DNA of 6,869 nucleotides from an uncultured Anaerosporobacter sp. (GCA_945787925.1 CALZJY010000107.1:1-6869), one strand, 5' to 3'. Shown: positions 1-6,440, numbered from the stretch's first letter. Notes: generated by a model from the sequence alone, not told the origin. A program made the numbers and translations.

Positions 1-412
1 TGGAGACATCAGCATCAAATGCCAGCCACTTTCTATGGGCAATAAAGAAGATCCTGCAAGACTTGTATTCACTTCAAAAGAAGGAAAAGGAATTGCAACT
101 TCCTTAGTAGATTTAGGAAATCGCTTCCGTTTAATCATCAACGACGTGGAATGTAAAAAAACGGAGAGACCAATGCCAAAATTACCTGTAGCAACAAACT
201 TCTGGACGCCACAACCAGATTTATATACAGGAGCAGAGGCTTGGATTTTAGCAGGTGGAGCTCATCACACTGCATTCAGTTATGACTTGACTGCAGAACA
301 AATGGGAGATTGGGCAGCAGCAATGGGAATTGAAGCTGTTTATATTGACAAGGATACGACAATTCGCAACTTTAAGAGAGATCTTATGTTAGGGAATATT
401 GTATATAAATAA
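1..412 (+). CDS. araA: L-arabinose isomerase, C-terminal part (5' end outside window)
   Basis: This is the C-terminal portion of L-arabinose isomerase, the cytoplasmic Mn-dependent enzyme that converts L-arabinose to L-ribulose. The reading frame is open from the left edge (first whole codon at 2-4) to TAA at 410-412, giving 136 residues of a protein that is usually about 500. An ATG at 35 is internal, because the residues before it (GDISIKCQPLS) still fit the family. Visible family hallmarks are KEDPARLVF, SLVDLGNRFRL, the PMPKLPVA segment and the strongly conserved EAWILAGGAHHT block. The paired histidines are encoded at 263-268; one of them corresponds to the metal-binding His of the E. 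coli enzyme (around His450). The other metal ligands lie upstream, out of view. The next gene starts 23 bases after the stop, so the two are probably cotranscribed. The identification is firm; only the gene start is unknown. Confidence 0.96.
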   Translation, partial: GDISIKCQPLSMGNKEDPARLVFTSKEGKGIATSLVDLGNRFRLIINDVECKKTERPMPKLPVATNFWTPQPDLYTGAEAWILAGGAHHTAFSYDLTAEQMGDWAAAMGIEAVYIDKDTTIRNFKRDLMLGNIVYK

Positions 413-435
413 AAATAGGAAAAGGGGAAGAAACA

Positions 436-1101
436 ATGAAATTTTTCGTAGATACTGCAAACGTAGAGGATATTAGAAAAGCAAATGATATGGGAGTTAT
501 TTGCGGTGTAACAACAAATCCATCATTAATAGCAAAAGAAGGAAGAGATTTCAATGAAGTTATTCGTGAAATTACTTCTATCGTAGATGGACCAATCAGC
601 GGTGAAGTAAAAGCAACAACAACAGATGCAGAAGGTATGATTGAAGAAGGACGCGAAATTGCAGCAATTCATCCAAATATGATCGTTAAAATTCCAATGA
701 CAGTAGAAGGCTTAAAAGCTGTAAAAGTATTAGCATCTGAAGGAATCAAAACAAACGTAACATTAATCTTCTCTGCAAACCAAGCACTTCTTGCAGCAAG
801 AGCTGGTGCAACTTATGTATCTCCATTCTTAGGAAGATTAGACGATATTTCACAACCAGGTATCGATTTAATCCGTACAATTGCTGAAATCTTTGATAAC
901 TATGGTTTAGAAACAGAAATCATCGCAGCAAGCGTTCGTAACCCAATCCATGTTACTGATTGTGCTCTTGCTGGTGCTGATATCGCAACTGTTCCATATA
1001 GCGTAATTGAGCAAATGACAAAACATCCATTAACAGAACAAGGAATTGCGAAATTCCAAAAAGATTATGAAGCTGTATTCGGTACAGTATGTGAAAGATA
1101 G
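436..1101 (+). CDS. tal: Transaldolase, short class (TalC/MipB, transaldolase type 3)
   Basis: At 221 residues this is the short decameric-type transaldolase/fructose-6-phosphate aldolase family. It moves a dihydroxyacetone unit between sugar phosphates in the non-oxidative pentose phosphate pathway, in the cytoplasm. The Schiff-base lysine is Lys85 in IVKIPMT. Asp6 in FFVDTA and the GVTTNPS motif (24-30) form the expected barrel active-site strands. Two positions separate true transaldolases from fructose-6-phosphate aldolases (FsaA has Gln59 and Tyr131). Here they are Glu57 (SGEVKATT) and Phe131 (YVSPFLGRLDD), both transaldolase-like, and the sequence resembles the Bacillus short transaldolase (YwjH) more than FsaA. 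The ATG at 436 has a purine-rich ribosome site (AGGGGAAG, 423-430) about 5 bases upstream. The gene sits 23 bases after araA and 14 before transketolase, which fits a role in disposing of pentose phosphates. Gly and Arg codons avoid GGG and CGG, which suggests strong expression. Transaldolase rather than aldolase activity is inferred from residues, not proven. Confidence 0.93.
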   Translation: MKFFVDTANVEDIRKANDMGVICGVTTNPSLIAKEGRDFNEVIREITSIVDGPISGEVKATTTDAEGMIEEGREIAAIHPNMIVKIPMTVEGLKAVKVLASEGIKTNVTLIFSANQALLAARAGATYVSPFLGRLDDISQPGIDLIRTIAEIFDNYGLETEIIAASVRNPIHVTDCALAGADIATVPYSVIEQMTKHPLTEQGIAKFQKDYEAVFGTVCER

Positions 1102-1115
1102 AAAGGAGCGTCCTT

Positions 1116-1946
1116 ATGACAAATCTAGAACTACAGAAAATGGCAGTAAAAATTAGAGAAGGAATCCTTACAAGTGTACATAGTGCAAAATGTGGTCATC
1201 CAGGGGGATCTCTTTCTGCAGCAGATATCTTAACATATCTCTATTTTGAAGAAATGAACATTGATCCAGAACAACCAAAAATGAAGGATCGTGATCGTTT
1301 CGTATTATCCAAAGGTCACAACGCACCAGGATATTATTCTGCATTAGCAAACCGTGGATTCTTCCCAGTAGGTGCTCTAGAAACATTACGTCATATAGGT
1401 TCCTTCTTGCAGGGGCATCCTGATATGAAACACATTCCAGGTGTAGATATGTCAAGCGGATCCTTAGGACAAGGTTTATCTGCGGCAACAGGCATGGCAC
1501 TTGCAGCCAAATTAGATAACAAATCTTACCGCGTATACTGTATGTGTGGCGACGGTGAATGTGAAGAAGGTCAGATTTGGGAAGCAGCCATGTTTGCTGG
1601 ACATAGAAAATTAGATAACTTAACAGTAATCGTAGATAACAATAACTTACAAATCGATGGAACACTTGCTGAAGTTTGCTCTCCAGATCCAATTGGTGAG
1701 AAATTTAGCGCTTTCCGTTTTCATGTAATCCATATCGATGGAAATGATTTTGATCAAATTCGTTCTGCTTTTGAAGAAGCAAAACAAGTAAAAGATATGC
1801 CAACAGCAATCATTGCACATACGGTCAAAGGAAAAGGTATTTCTTACATGGAAAATCAAGCTGGATGGCACGGAAAAGCTCCAAATGATGAGGAGTACAA
1901 AGTGGCAATGGAAGAATTAGAAAAGGCAGGTGCTCAGTTATGTTAG
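1116..1946 (+). CDS. tktA: Transketolase, N-terminal (thiamine pyrophosphate-binding) subunit
   Basis: This is the N-terminal half of a split transketolase (276 residues), carrying the pyrophosphate-binding domain of the thiamine diphosphate site. The enzyme moves two-carbon units between ketose and aldose phosphates. Visible signatures are AKCGHPGGSLS with His28, LSKGHNAPGYYSAL with His68, GHPD with His101, and SGSLGQGLS. The diphosphate/metal motif begins at GDGE (145-148) and ends at the VDNNN asparagines (175-177). VKGKG and the late GWHGKAPN segment (His252) close the domain. The protein stops where the pyrimidine domain would start in a one-piece transketolase of about 660 residues, so it needs the next gene's product to be active. 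ATG 1116 is preceded by AAAGGAG at 1102-1108, 7 bases away. The last 7 bases overlap the start of the C-half gene. No frameshift is needed to explain the split; two-gene transketolases are common in clostridia and archaea. Confidence 0.95.
   Translation: MTNLELQKMAVKIREGILTSVHSAKCGHPGGSLSAADILTYLYFEEMNIDPEQPKMKDRDRFVLSKGHNAPGYYSALANRGFFPVGALETLRHIGSFLQGHPDMKHIPGVDMSSGSLGQGLSAATGMALAAKLDNKSYRVYCMCGDGECEEGQIWEAAMFAGHRKLDNLTVIVDNNNLQIDGTLAEVCSPDPIGEKFSAFRFHVIHIDGNDFDQIRSAFEEAKQVKDMPTAIIAHTVKGKGISYMENQAGWHGKAPNDEEYKVAMEELEKAGAQLC
1923..1930 (+). promoter_or_regulatory. Ribosome binding site inside tktA for the tktC start
   Basis: A purine-rich AAGGCAGG lies within the last codons of the transketolase N-half gene, 9 bases before ATG 1940. 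With the 7-base stop/start overlap (ATGTTAG) it suggests translational coupling, which would help make the two subunits in equal amounts. The motif is imperfect, so coupling is an inference. Confidence 0.55.
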
Positions 1947-2878
1947 AAACAAAGAAAATTGCAACAAGAGAAAGCTATGGTAATGCCTTAGTGGAACTTG
2001 GAAAAGAACATGATGACGTTCTTGTATTAGATGCTGATTTAGCACAAGCAACAAAGACTTGTACATTCAAAAAGGCATTTCCAGAAAGACATATTGACTG
2101 TGGCATTGCAGAAGCTAATATGGTAGGAATTGCAGCTGGTCTTGCAACTTGCGGAAAAGTTCCATTTGTTAGTTCCTTTGCAATGTTCGTAACAGGAAGA
2201 GCATATGAACAAGTACGTAACTCCATTGGATATCCACATTTAAATGTAAAAATCGGTGGTACTCATGCAGGAATCTCTGTTGGTGAAGATGGTGCAACTC
2301 ACCAATGTTTAGAAGATATCGCTCTTATGCGTGCAATTCCAGGAATGACAGTAATCTGTCCAGCAGATGATATTGAAACAAAAGCTGCAATTAAAGCAGC
2401 TTATGAATTAAATGGCCCAGTATATCTTAGATTTGGACGTCTTGCAGTACCTGTTGTAAACGATAGAGAAGATTACAAATTTGAAATCGGAAAAGGTGTT
2501 CGTTTAAGAGAGGGTTCTGACCTAACAATCATTACATACGGATTATGTGTTGCTGCATGTTTAGAAGCTGCTGAAATCTTAAGCAAAGCTGGATGCGAAG
2601 CAGAAGTAATCAATATGCATACGATCAAACCATTAGATGAGGAATTAGTATTAGAATGTGCAGAAAAGACAAAACGAATCTTTACAGTAGAAGAACATTC
2701 TGTAATCGGTGGTCTTGGAAGCGCAGTATGTGATTTATTAAGCGAAAAACTGCCAACTAAGGTTACTAGAATCGGTATCAACGATGTATTTGGTGAATCA
2801 GGTCCTGCACAAGAACTTATTCACAAATACGGTTTAGATGGAGAAGGTATTGCAAAACAAATCTGGCAAAACAAGTAG
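1940..2878 (+). CDS. tktB: Transketolase, C-terminal (pyrimidine-binding plus C-terminal domain) subunit
   Basis: At 312 residues this supplies the second half of transketolase: the pyrimidine-binding domain (about 1-180) and the C-terminal transketolase domain (about 190-312). The catalytic glutamate that activates the thiamine ring is Glu58 in CGIAEANMVGIAAGLA, equivalent to Glu411 of E. coli TktA. GEDGATHQ (115-122) supplies the substrate-contacting His121, and FGR at 165-167 matches the family RFGR/RxSR loop. Later landmarks are KPLDEE, VEEHSVIGGLG and the FGESGPAQELI end. A DXS or pyruvate-dehydrogenase-beta relative would share the fold, but pairing with an overlapping transketolase N-half makes transketolase the clear choice. 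The start ATG overlaps the previous stop. The TAG stop at 2876-2878 lies inside the left arm of a perfect hairpin, which is unusual. Confidence 0.95.
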   Translation: MLETKKIATRESYGNALVELGKEHDDVLVLDADLAQATKTCTFKKAFPERHIDCGIAEANMVGIAAGLATCGKVPFVSSFAMFVTGRAYEQVRNSIGYPHLNVKIGGTHAGISVGEDGATHQCLEDIALMRAIPGMTVICPADDIETKAAIKAAYELNGPVYLRFGRLAVPVVNDREDYKFEIGKGVRLREGSDLTIITYGLCVAACLEAAEILSKAGCEAEVINMHTIKPLDEELVLECAEKTKRIFTVEEHSVIGGLGSAVCDLLSEKLPTKVTRIGINDVFGESGPAQELIHKYGLDGEGIAKQIWQNK

Positions 2879-2898
2879 GAGCCTGATACAGGCTCCTA
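2876..2898 (+). promoter_or_regulatory. Intergenic hairpin overlapping the tktC stop codon (mRNA processing or stability element?)
   Basis: TAGGAGCCTG (2876-2885) and CAGGCTCCTA (2889-2898) are perfect inverted complements separated by a 3-base ATA loop, giving a 10-bp GC-rich stem. The first three bases of the left arm are the tktC stop codon. The following bases (TGGAGTTGCAAGG) are not T-rich, so this is not a standard intrinsic terminator on the + strand. It sits in the longest internal gap of the operon, about 10 bases before the ribosome site of the kinase gene. A role in protecting upstream mRNA ends, in cleavage, or in tuning expression of kinase, araD and galM relative to transaldolase and transketolase is inference. 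Confidence 0.7.
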
Positions 2899-2928
2899 TG
2901 GAGTTGCAAGGAGAAGGGGAAAAGAGAC

Positions 2929-4536
2929 ATGGAGACAGTAGCAAAGAATAAAGCAACGATTGAAAATGGAACAGCTAGCTTGGGAATTGAATTGGGGTCT
3001 ACAAGAATTAAAGCTGTGTTAATTGATAAAGATGGCGTAGTATTAGAAAATGGTGGATATGATTGGGAAAACCATTTGATTGATGGCATTTGGACGTATA
3101 GCAAGGAAGAAATTTGGCAAGGCGTTCAAGGATGTTATAAAGACTTAGCAGATCGTGTGCAGGCAAGATATGGGGTTGTTATTAAGTCGTTAGCATCCAT
3201 CGGATTTAGTGGAATGATGCATGGATATCTTCCATTTAACAAAGAAGGAACACTCCTTGTTCCATTTAGAACATGGAGAAACAATATTACAGGACAAGCT
3301 GCCGATGAATTAACAGAGTTATTCCAGTTTAATATCCCCCAAAGATGGAGCATCGCACATCTATATCAAGCAATCTTAAATGGAGAAGAACACGTAAAGG
3401 ATATTGCATATGTTACAACATTAGCAGGATATATTCATTGGAAACTTACTGGAAAGAAAGTACTTGGAATCGGTGAAGCATCCGGTATGTTCCCAATTGA
3501 TCCAGTAAAGAAAGCATACAATCAGAGAATGATGGATGAATTCAATTGCTTATTGGATGAAAAAGAGCTTCTATGGAGCTTAGATGAAATCTTACCAGAA
3601 GTGCTTTTAGCAGGCCAGGAAGCAGGTACATTAACAGAAGAGGGGGCAAAGTTACTAGACGTAACTGGTAACTTAACTGCAGGAATTCCATTCTGTCCAC
3701 CAGAAGGTGATGCCGGTACAGGTATGGTTGCAACGAATAGCGTTGCAGTAAAGACAGGAAATGTTTCTGCAGGGACTTCTGCATTTGCAATGGTTGTATT
3801 AGAAAAAGAATTAGAGCGGTTACATAGAGAGTTAGACATGGTTACGACTCCAACAGGAGAATTAGTAGCAATGTCTCATGCAAATAACTGTACGTCAGAT
3901 ATCAATGCATGGATGAACATATTCAACCAATGCTTACAAGCATTCGGCGTATCTGTAGATACTGGAACGTTATATAAGACGCTATTTGAAAAATCCGTAG
4001 AGGGAGATATGGATTGTGGAAATCTATTATCCTATTGCTTCTATTCTGGAGAACATGGAGTTGGATTAGCAGAAGGAAGTCCATTATTTGTACATCCAGC
4101 GAATTCCGCATTTAGTCTTGCAAACTTTATGAAAACGCAGCTCTATACATGCTTTGGAGCGATGAAGTTAGGGATGGATATCCTAACAAAACAAGAGAAG
4201 GTTAATGTAGAAAAGATCCTTGGCCATGGCGGAATCTTTAAGACAAAAGGAGTTGCACAAAACGTATTAGCAGCAGCATTAGATGTACCAGTTGTCGTAA
4301 TGGAGACAGCAGGGGAAGGTGGCCCATGGGGAATGGCATTATTAGCATCGTACATGGCAAATAACGAAGAAAACCAATCCTTAGAAGACTATCTGAATAC
4401 GAAGATCTTTGCAGATGCAAAAACAAGCATGGTAACACCAGATCCTAAGATGGTAGAAGGATACGAGAAATTTATTGCAAAGTACAAGAACGGCTTAGTA
4501 ATGGAACATGCAGCAGTAGAGTATATGCACCAATAA
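2929..4536 (+). CDS. araK: FGGY-family carbohydrate kinase, probable L-ribulokinase (AraK type)
   Basis: This is a 535-residue cytoplasmic FGGY sugar kinase, placed between the isomerase and the 4-epimerase of the arabinose route and so expected to phosphorylate L-ribulose at O5 with ATP. The first ATPase-fold strand is LGIELGSTRIKAVLID (18-33). Its acidic residue is Glu21 where most family members have Asp. ALTHOUGH variable elsewhere, the sugar side shows GFSGMMHGYLPF (92-103) and TWRN (115-118). The likely catalytic base is Asp261 in PPEGDAGTGM. The second phosphate motif is NVSAGTSAF (278-286), and the adenosine region is GHGGIFKTKGVAQNVLAA (432-449) followed by GEGGPWGMALLA (462-473). 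It does not look like classical AraB (about 560 residues with a DFGSDSVR-like motif). From memory, Clostridium acetobutylicum uses a similar kinase, AraK, once annotated as xylulokinase. ATG 2929 has AAGGGGA at 2914-2920. Xylulokinase remains the main alternative; context favours ribulose. Confidence 0.82.
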   Translation: METVAKNKATIENGTASLGIELGSTRIKAVLIDKDGVVLENGGYDWENHLIDGIWTYSKEEIWQGVQGCYKDLADRVQARYGVVIKSLASIGFSGMMHGYLPFNKEGTLLVPFRTWRNNITGQAADELTELFQFNIPQRWSIAHLYQAILNGEEHVKDIAYVTTLAGYIHWKLTGKKVLGIGEASGMFPIDPVKKAYNQRMMDEFNCLLDEKELLWSLDEILPEVLLAGQEAGTLTEEGAKLLDVTGNLTAGIPFCPPEGDAGTGMVATNSVAVKTGNVSAGTSAFAMVVLEKELERLHRELDMVTTPTGELVAMSHANNCTSDINAWMNIFNQCLQAFGVSVDTGTLYKTLFEKSVEGDMDCGNLLSYCFYSGEHGVGLAEGSPLFVHPANSAFSLANFMKTQLYTCFGAMKLGMDILTKQEKVNVEKILGHGGIFKTKGVAQNVLAAALDVPVVVMETAGEGGPWGMALLASYMANNEENQSLEDYLNTKIFADAKTSMVTPDPKMVEGYEKFIAKYKNGLVMEHAAVEYMHQ

Positions 4537-4557
4537 GAAACAGAGAGAGGGTAAGAC

Positions 4558-5253
4558 ATGTTAGAGGAATTAAAGAGACAAGTCTATGAAGCAAATATGG
4601 AACTTCCAAAGAGAGGCTTAGTGACCTATACATGGGGAAATGTAAGTGGGATTGACCGAGAGACTGGCTACTTTGTAATTAAGCCAAGCGGTGTAGAATA
4701 TGATGAATTATCGCCAGAAGATATGGTAGTCATGGATCTGGAAGGAAATAAGATTGAAGGAAAGTATCGTCCTTCTTCTGATACGGCAACTCATATCGAG
4801 TTATATAAACGCTATCCAGAAATCGGCGGCATTGTACATACCCATTCTACAGAAGCAACTTCATGGGCACAAGCAGGGCGCTCCATTCCGTTATATGGTA
4901 CGACACATGCGGACTATTTTTATGGTAGCATTCCTTGTGCAAGAAGCTTGACGAAGGAAGAAATCGACGAAGCGTATGAAAAGAACACAGGCTTAGTAAT
5001 CATTGAAACATTCGAAGAAAATAACTTAAACCCAATGTATACGCCAGGCGTACTTTGCAAAAACCATGGCCCATTTACTTGGGGAAAAGATGCCGCAGAT
5101 GCAGTATATCATGCAGTGGTACTAGAAGAAGTAGCAAAAATGGCAACGCATACCGAGGTAATCAACCCAAAAGTGGCTTCTGCACCAGATTGCATCCGTG
5201 ACAAACATTTTTATCGTAAGCATGGAGAACATGCGTATTACGGACAAAACTAA
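4558..5253 (+). CDS. araD: L-ribulose-5-phosphate 4-epimerase
   Basis: This Zn-dependent class II aldolase-fold enzyme inverts C4 of L-ribulose 5-phosphate to give D-xylulose 5-phosphate. It is 231 residues, the same length as E. coli AraD. Visible functional parts are TWGNVSG (25-31) and KPSGV (42-46) for phosphate binding, SSDTATH (73-79) with Asp75, the zinc histidines His94 and His96 in VHTHS and His170 in KNHGPF, and THADYF (116-121) with the catalytic Asp119. The AYYGQ end (226-230) carries the C-terminal catalytic tyrosine region (E. coli Tyr229). The full set argues for AraD rather than fuculose-phosphate aldolase, which is shorter and lacks the AYYGQ end. ATG 4558 follows AGAGGG (4546-4551) by 6 bases, and the gene begins 21 bases after the kinase stop. 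Its product feeds the transketolase and transaldolase encoded upstream. Confidence 0.96.
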   Translation: MLEELKRQVYEANMELPKRGLVTYTWGNVSGIDRETGYFVIKPSGVEYDELSPEDMVVMDLEGNKIEGKYRPSSDTATHIELYKRYPEIGGIVHTHSTEATSWAQAGRSIPLYGTTHADYFYGSIPCARSLTKEEIDEAYEKNTGLVIIETFEENNLNPMYTPGVLCKNHGPFTWGKDAADAVYHAVVLEEVAKMATHTEVINPKVASAPDCIRDKHFYRKHGEHAYYGQN

Positions 5254-5255
5254 AC

Positions 5256-5262
5256 GAAAGGA
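5256..5262 (+). promoter_or_regulatory. Ribosome binding site that decides the galM start (GTG 5273)
   Basis: GAAAGGA lies just after the araD stop (5251-5253) and 10 bases before GTG 5273, which is in frame with galM. Upstream in-frame candidates (GTG 5198, ATG 5222, ATG 5231) all lie inside araD and lack a well-placed purine-rich site. GTG 5264 is too close to this one. Confidence 0.65.
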
Positions 5263-5272
5263 TGTGTCAGGA

Positions 5273-6316
5273 GTGGAAAGCCGAATATTTGGAACGACAA
5301 AAACAGGGGCAGAGGTAACCTTATATACCATTCAAAATGAACATGGTCTTACCCTTTCAGTAATTGACTATGGAGCAACCATCGTTTCGTTACGTGTACC
5401 AGATAAAGAGAAGCAATTCCGTGATGTCGTACTAGGATATGACTCACTAAAGCAATATGAAGAGGGCAGCTATTACTTTGGGGCCGTGATCGGACGGAAT
5501 GCCAATCGAATTTCAAATGCAAGTTGTGTTATTGATAAGAGGTTGTATGAATTAGAGCGGAATGAATATGGGAATAACCTTCACAGTGGTAGTCATGGTT
5601 TTCATACGGCTATATGGAAACTAGAAAGTGGAAGCGATACTCGTATTACGTTAGCTTATGAGTCGCCATCCATGGAACAAGGATTTCCTGGGACAATGCT
5701 TGCAAAAGTAACCTATGAGCTTACAAAAGAGGATGAGCTTTTGATTACATATGAGGCAACCTCCGATGAGGAGACGGTTGCAAACTTTACAAATCATGCA
5801 TACTTTAATTTAAATGGACATGCGGAAGGAAGTATTGAGGGGCAATATTTATCCATTTATGCATCCTACTATACGCCAGTGGTGAATAAAGAATCCATTC
5901 CTACTGGAGACATTAAAAAGGTCTTAGATACACCAATGGATTTTAGAAGAGAGCATAAGATTGGCGATCAAATTGAGGATAAATTTGATCAGCTTCAATA
6001 TGCAGGTGGATATGATCATAATTACGTACTGGATAAAGCAGAAGATGCAATGCAGCTTGCTGCGGTCGCACGTTCGAAAGAATCGGGGATTGTAATGGAA
6101 GTATATACGACCTGTCCAGGAATACAGTTTTATACAGGTAACTTTATTGATGATTGTGATGGAAAAGATGGTGCAGTGTACCATAAGCGGCAGGGATTCT
6201 GCTTAGAGACACAGTACTTCCCAAATGCAATCAATGAGGTGAAATTCCCATCTCCACTACTATCTCCAGGAGAAATGTATCAATCTACGACAGCATATCA
6301 TTTTTTAATTAAATAA
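5273..6316 (+). CDS. galM: Aldose 1-epimerase (mutarotase)
   Basis: Aldose 1-epimerase interconverts alpha and beta anomers of free aldoses. In this operon it would speed anomer exchange of L-arabinose before isomerisation. With GTG 5273 as start the protein is 347 residues, normal for GalM, and begins ESRIFGTTKTGAEVTLYTI, aligned with the usual N-terminus. The active-site set is complete: Arg79 in GRNANRI, His104 in NLHSG, His175 in TNHAYFNLNG (catalytic acid), Asp248 in GGYDHNYVL and Glu312 in CLETQYFPNA (catalytic base). There is no signal peptide, so it is cytoplasmic. The longer frame from GTG 5198 would add 25 residues overlapping araD by 56 bases, with no ribosome site. Codons differ from the upstream genes: several GGG glycine and CGG arginine codons appear, suggesting weaker expression. 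It is the last gene of the operon; a strong terminator follows 3 bases after the stop. The exact sugar preference cannot be read from the sequence. Confidence 0.9.
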   Translation: MESRIFGTTKTGAEVTLYTIQNEHGLTLSVIDYGATIVSLRVPDKEKQFRDVVLGYDSLKQYEEGSYYFGAVIGRNANRISNASCVIDKRLYELERNEYGNNLHSGSHGFHTAIWKLESGSDTRITLAYESPSMEQGFPGTMLAKVTYELTKEDELLITYEATSDEETVANFTNHAYFNLNGHAEGSIEGQYLSIYASYYTPVVNKESIPTGDIKKVLDTPMDFRREHKIGDQIEDKFDQLQYAGGYDHNYVLDKAEDAMQLAAVARSKESGIVMEVYTTCPGIQFYTGNFIDDCDGKDGAVYHKRQGFCLETQYFPNAINEVKFPSPLLSPGEMYQSTTAYHFLIK

Positions 6317-6319
6317 AGT

Positions 6320-6365
6320 TTAGAAAGGTCCTTTCTAAGAAGTCTCTTAGGGAGGGCTTTTTTAG
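6320..6365 (+). terminator. Rho-independent terminator ending the arabinose operon
   Basis: The left arm 6324-6340 pairs with 6345-6361 around an AGTC loop (6341-6344), including a perfect CTAAGA/TCTTAG top and GTCC paired with GGGC lower down. Several pairs are G-T. The right arm runs into a six-T stretch (6358-6363). A competing short hairpin (TTAGAAAG 6320-6327 with CTTTCTAA 6331-6338) uses the same left arm. Position directly after galM fits the end of the transcript. Confidence 0.9.
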
Positions 6366-6375
6366 TGAATACAAG

Positions 6376-6404
6376 TGGAAAGGTATCCCAATTTTTTATA
6401 TAAT
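6376..6404 (+). promoter_or_regulatory. Probable sigma-A promoter for the response regulator gene
   Basis: A perfect TATAAT box (6399-6404) is preceded, with 17-base spacing, by TGGAAA (6376-6381), which matches TTGACA at four of six positions. Transcription would begin near 6411, leaving a leader of about 43 bases before ATG 6454. The site lies between the operon terminator and the next gene, as expected for a new unit. The AT-rich setting makes chance boxes likelier. Confidence 0.65.
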
Positions 6405-6419
6405 GTAACTATATAAAAA
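6393..6419. repeat. AT-rich perfect inverted repeat overlapping the -10 box
   Basis: TTTTTATATA (6393-6402) and TATATAAAAA (6410-6419) are perfect 10-base inverted complements separated by ATGTAAC. The left arm covers part of the TATAAT box and the right arm starts at about the expected transcription start. It could be an operator for a dimeric regulator, perhaps autoregulation, or a chance result of low base complexity. Confidence 0.6.
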
Positions 6420-6440
6420 TAAGTAATATACGAGGGGAAG

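Noticed and set aside
35..412. A stand-alone 125-residue gene starting at ATG 35
   Set aside because: The frame is open upstream to the window edge and the residues before ATG 35 continue the AraA alignment, so the ATG is internal.
1168..1692. 174-residue open frame on the minus strand inside the transketolase N-half gene
   Set aside because: It lies wholly antisense to a well-supported gene, has low-complexity Leu/His/Arg-rich content with no recognisable domain, and no minus-strand promoter or ribosome site was seen.
2876..2898. Hairpin after tktC as an intrinsic terminator
   Set aside because: No T-run follows on the + strand and the next operon gene begins 30 bases later. A weak T-rich stretch exists only in the minus direction, where no gene ends.
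4754..4951. 65-residue plus-strand frame inside araD
   Set aside because: Frame-shifted shadow of araD; the araD frame keeps all catalytic residues through this stretch.
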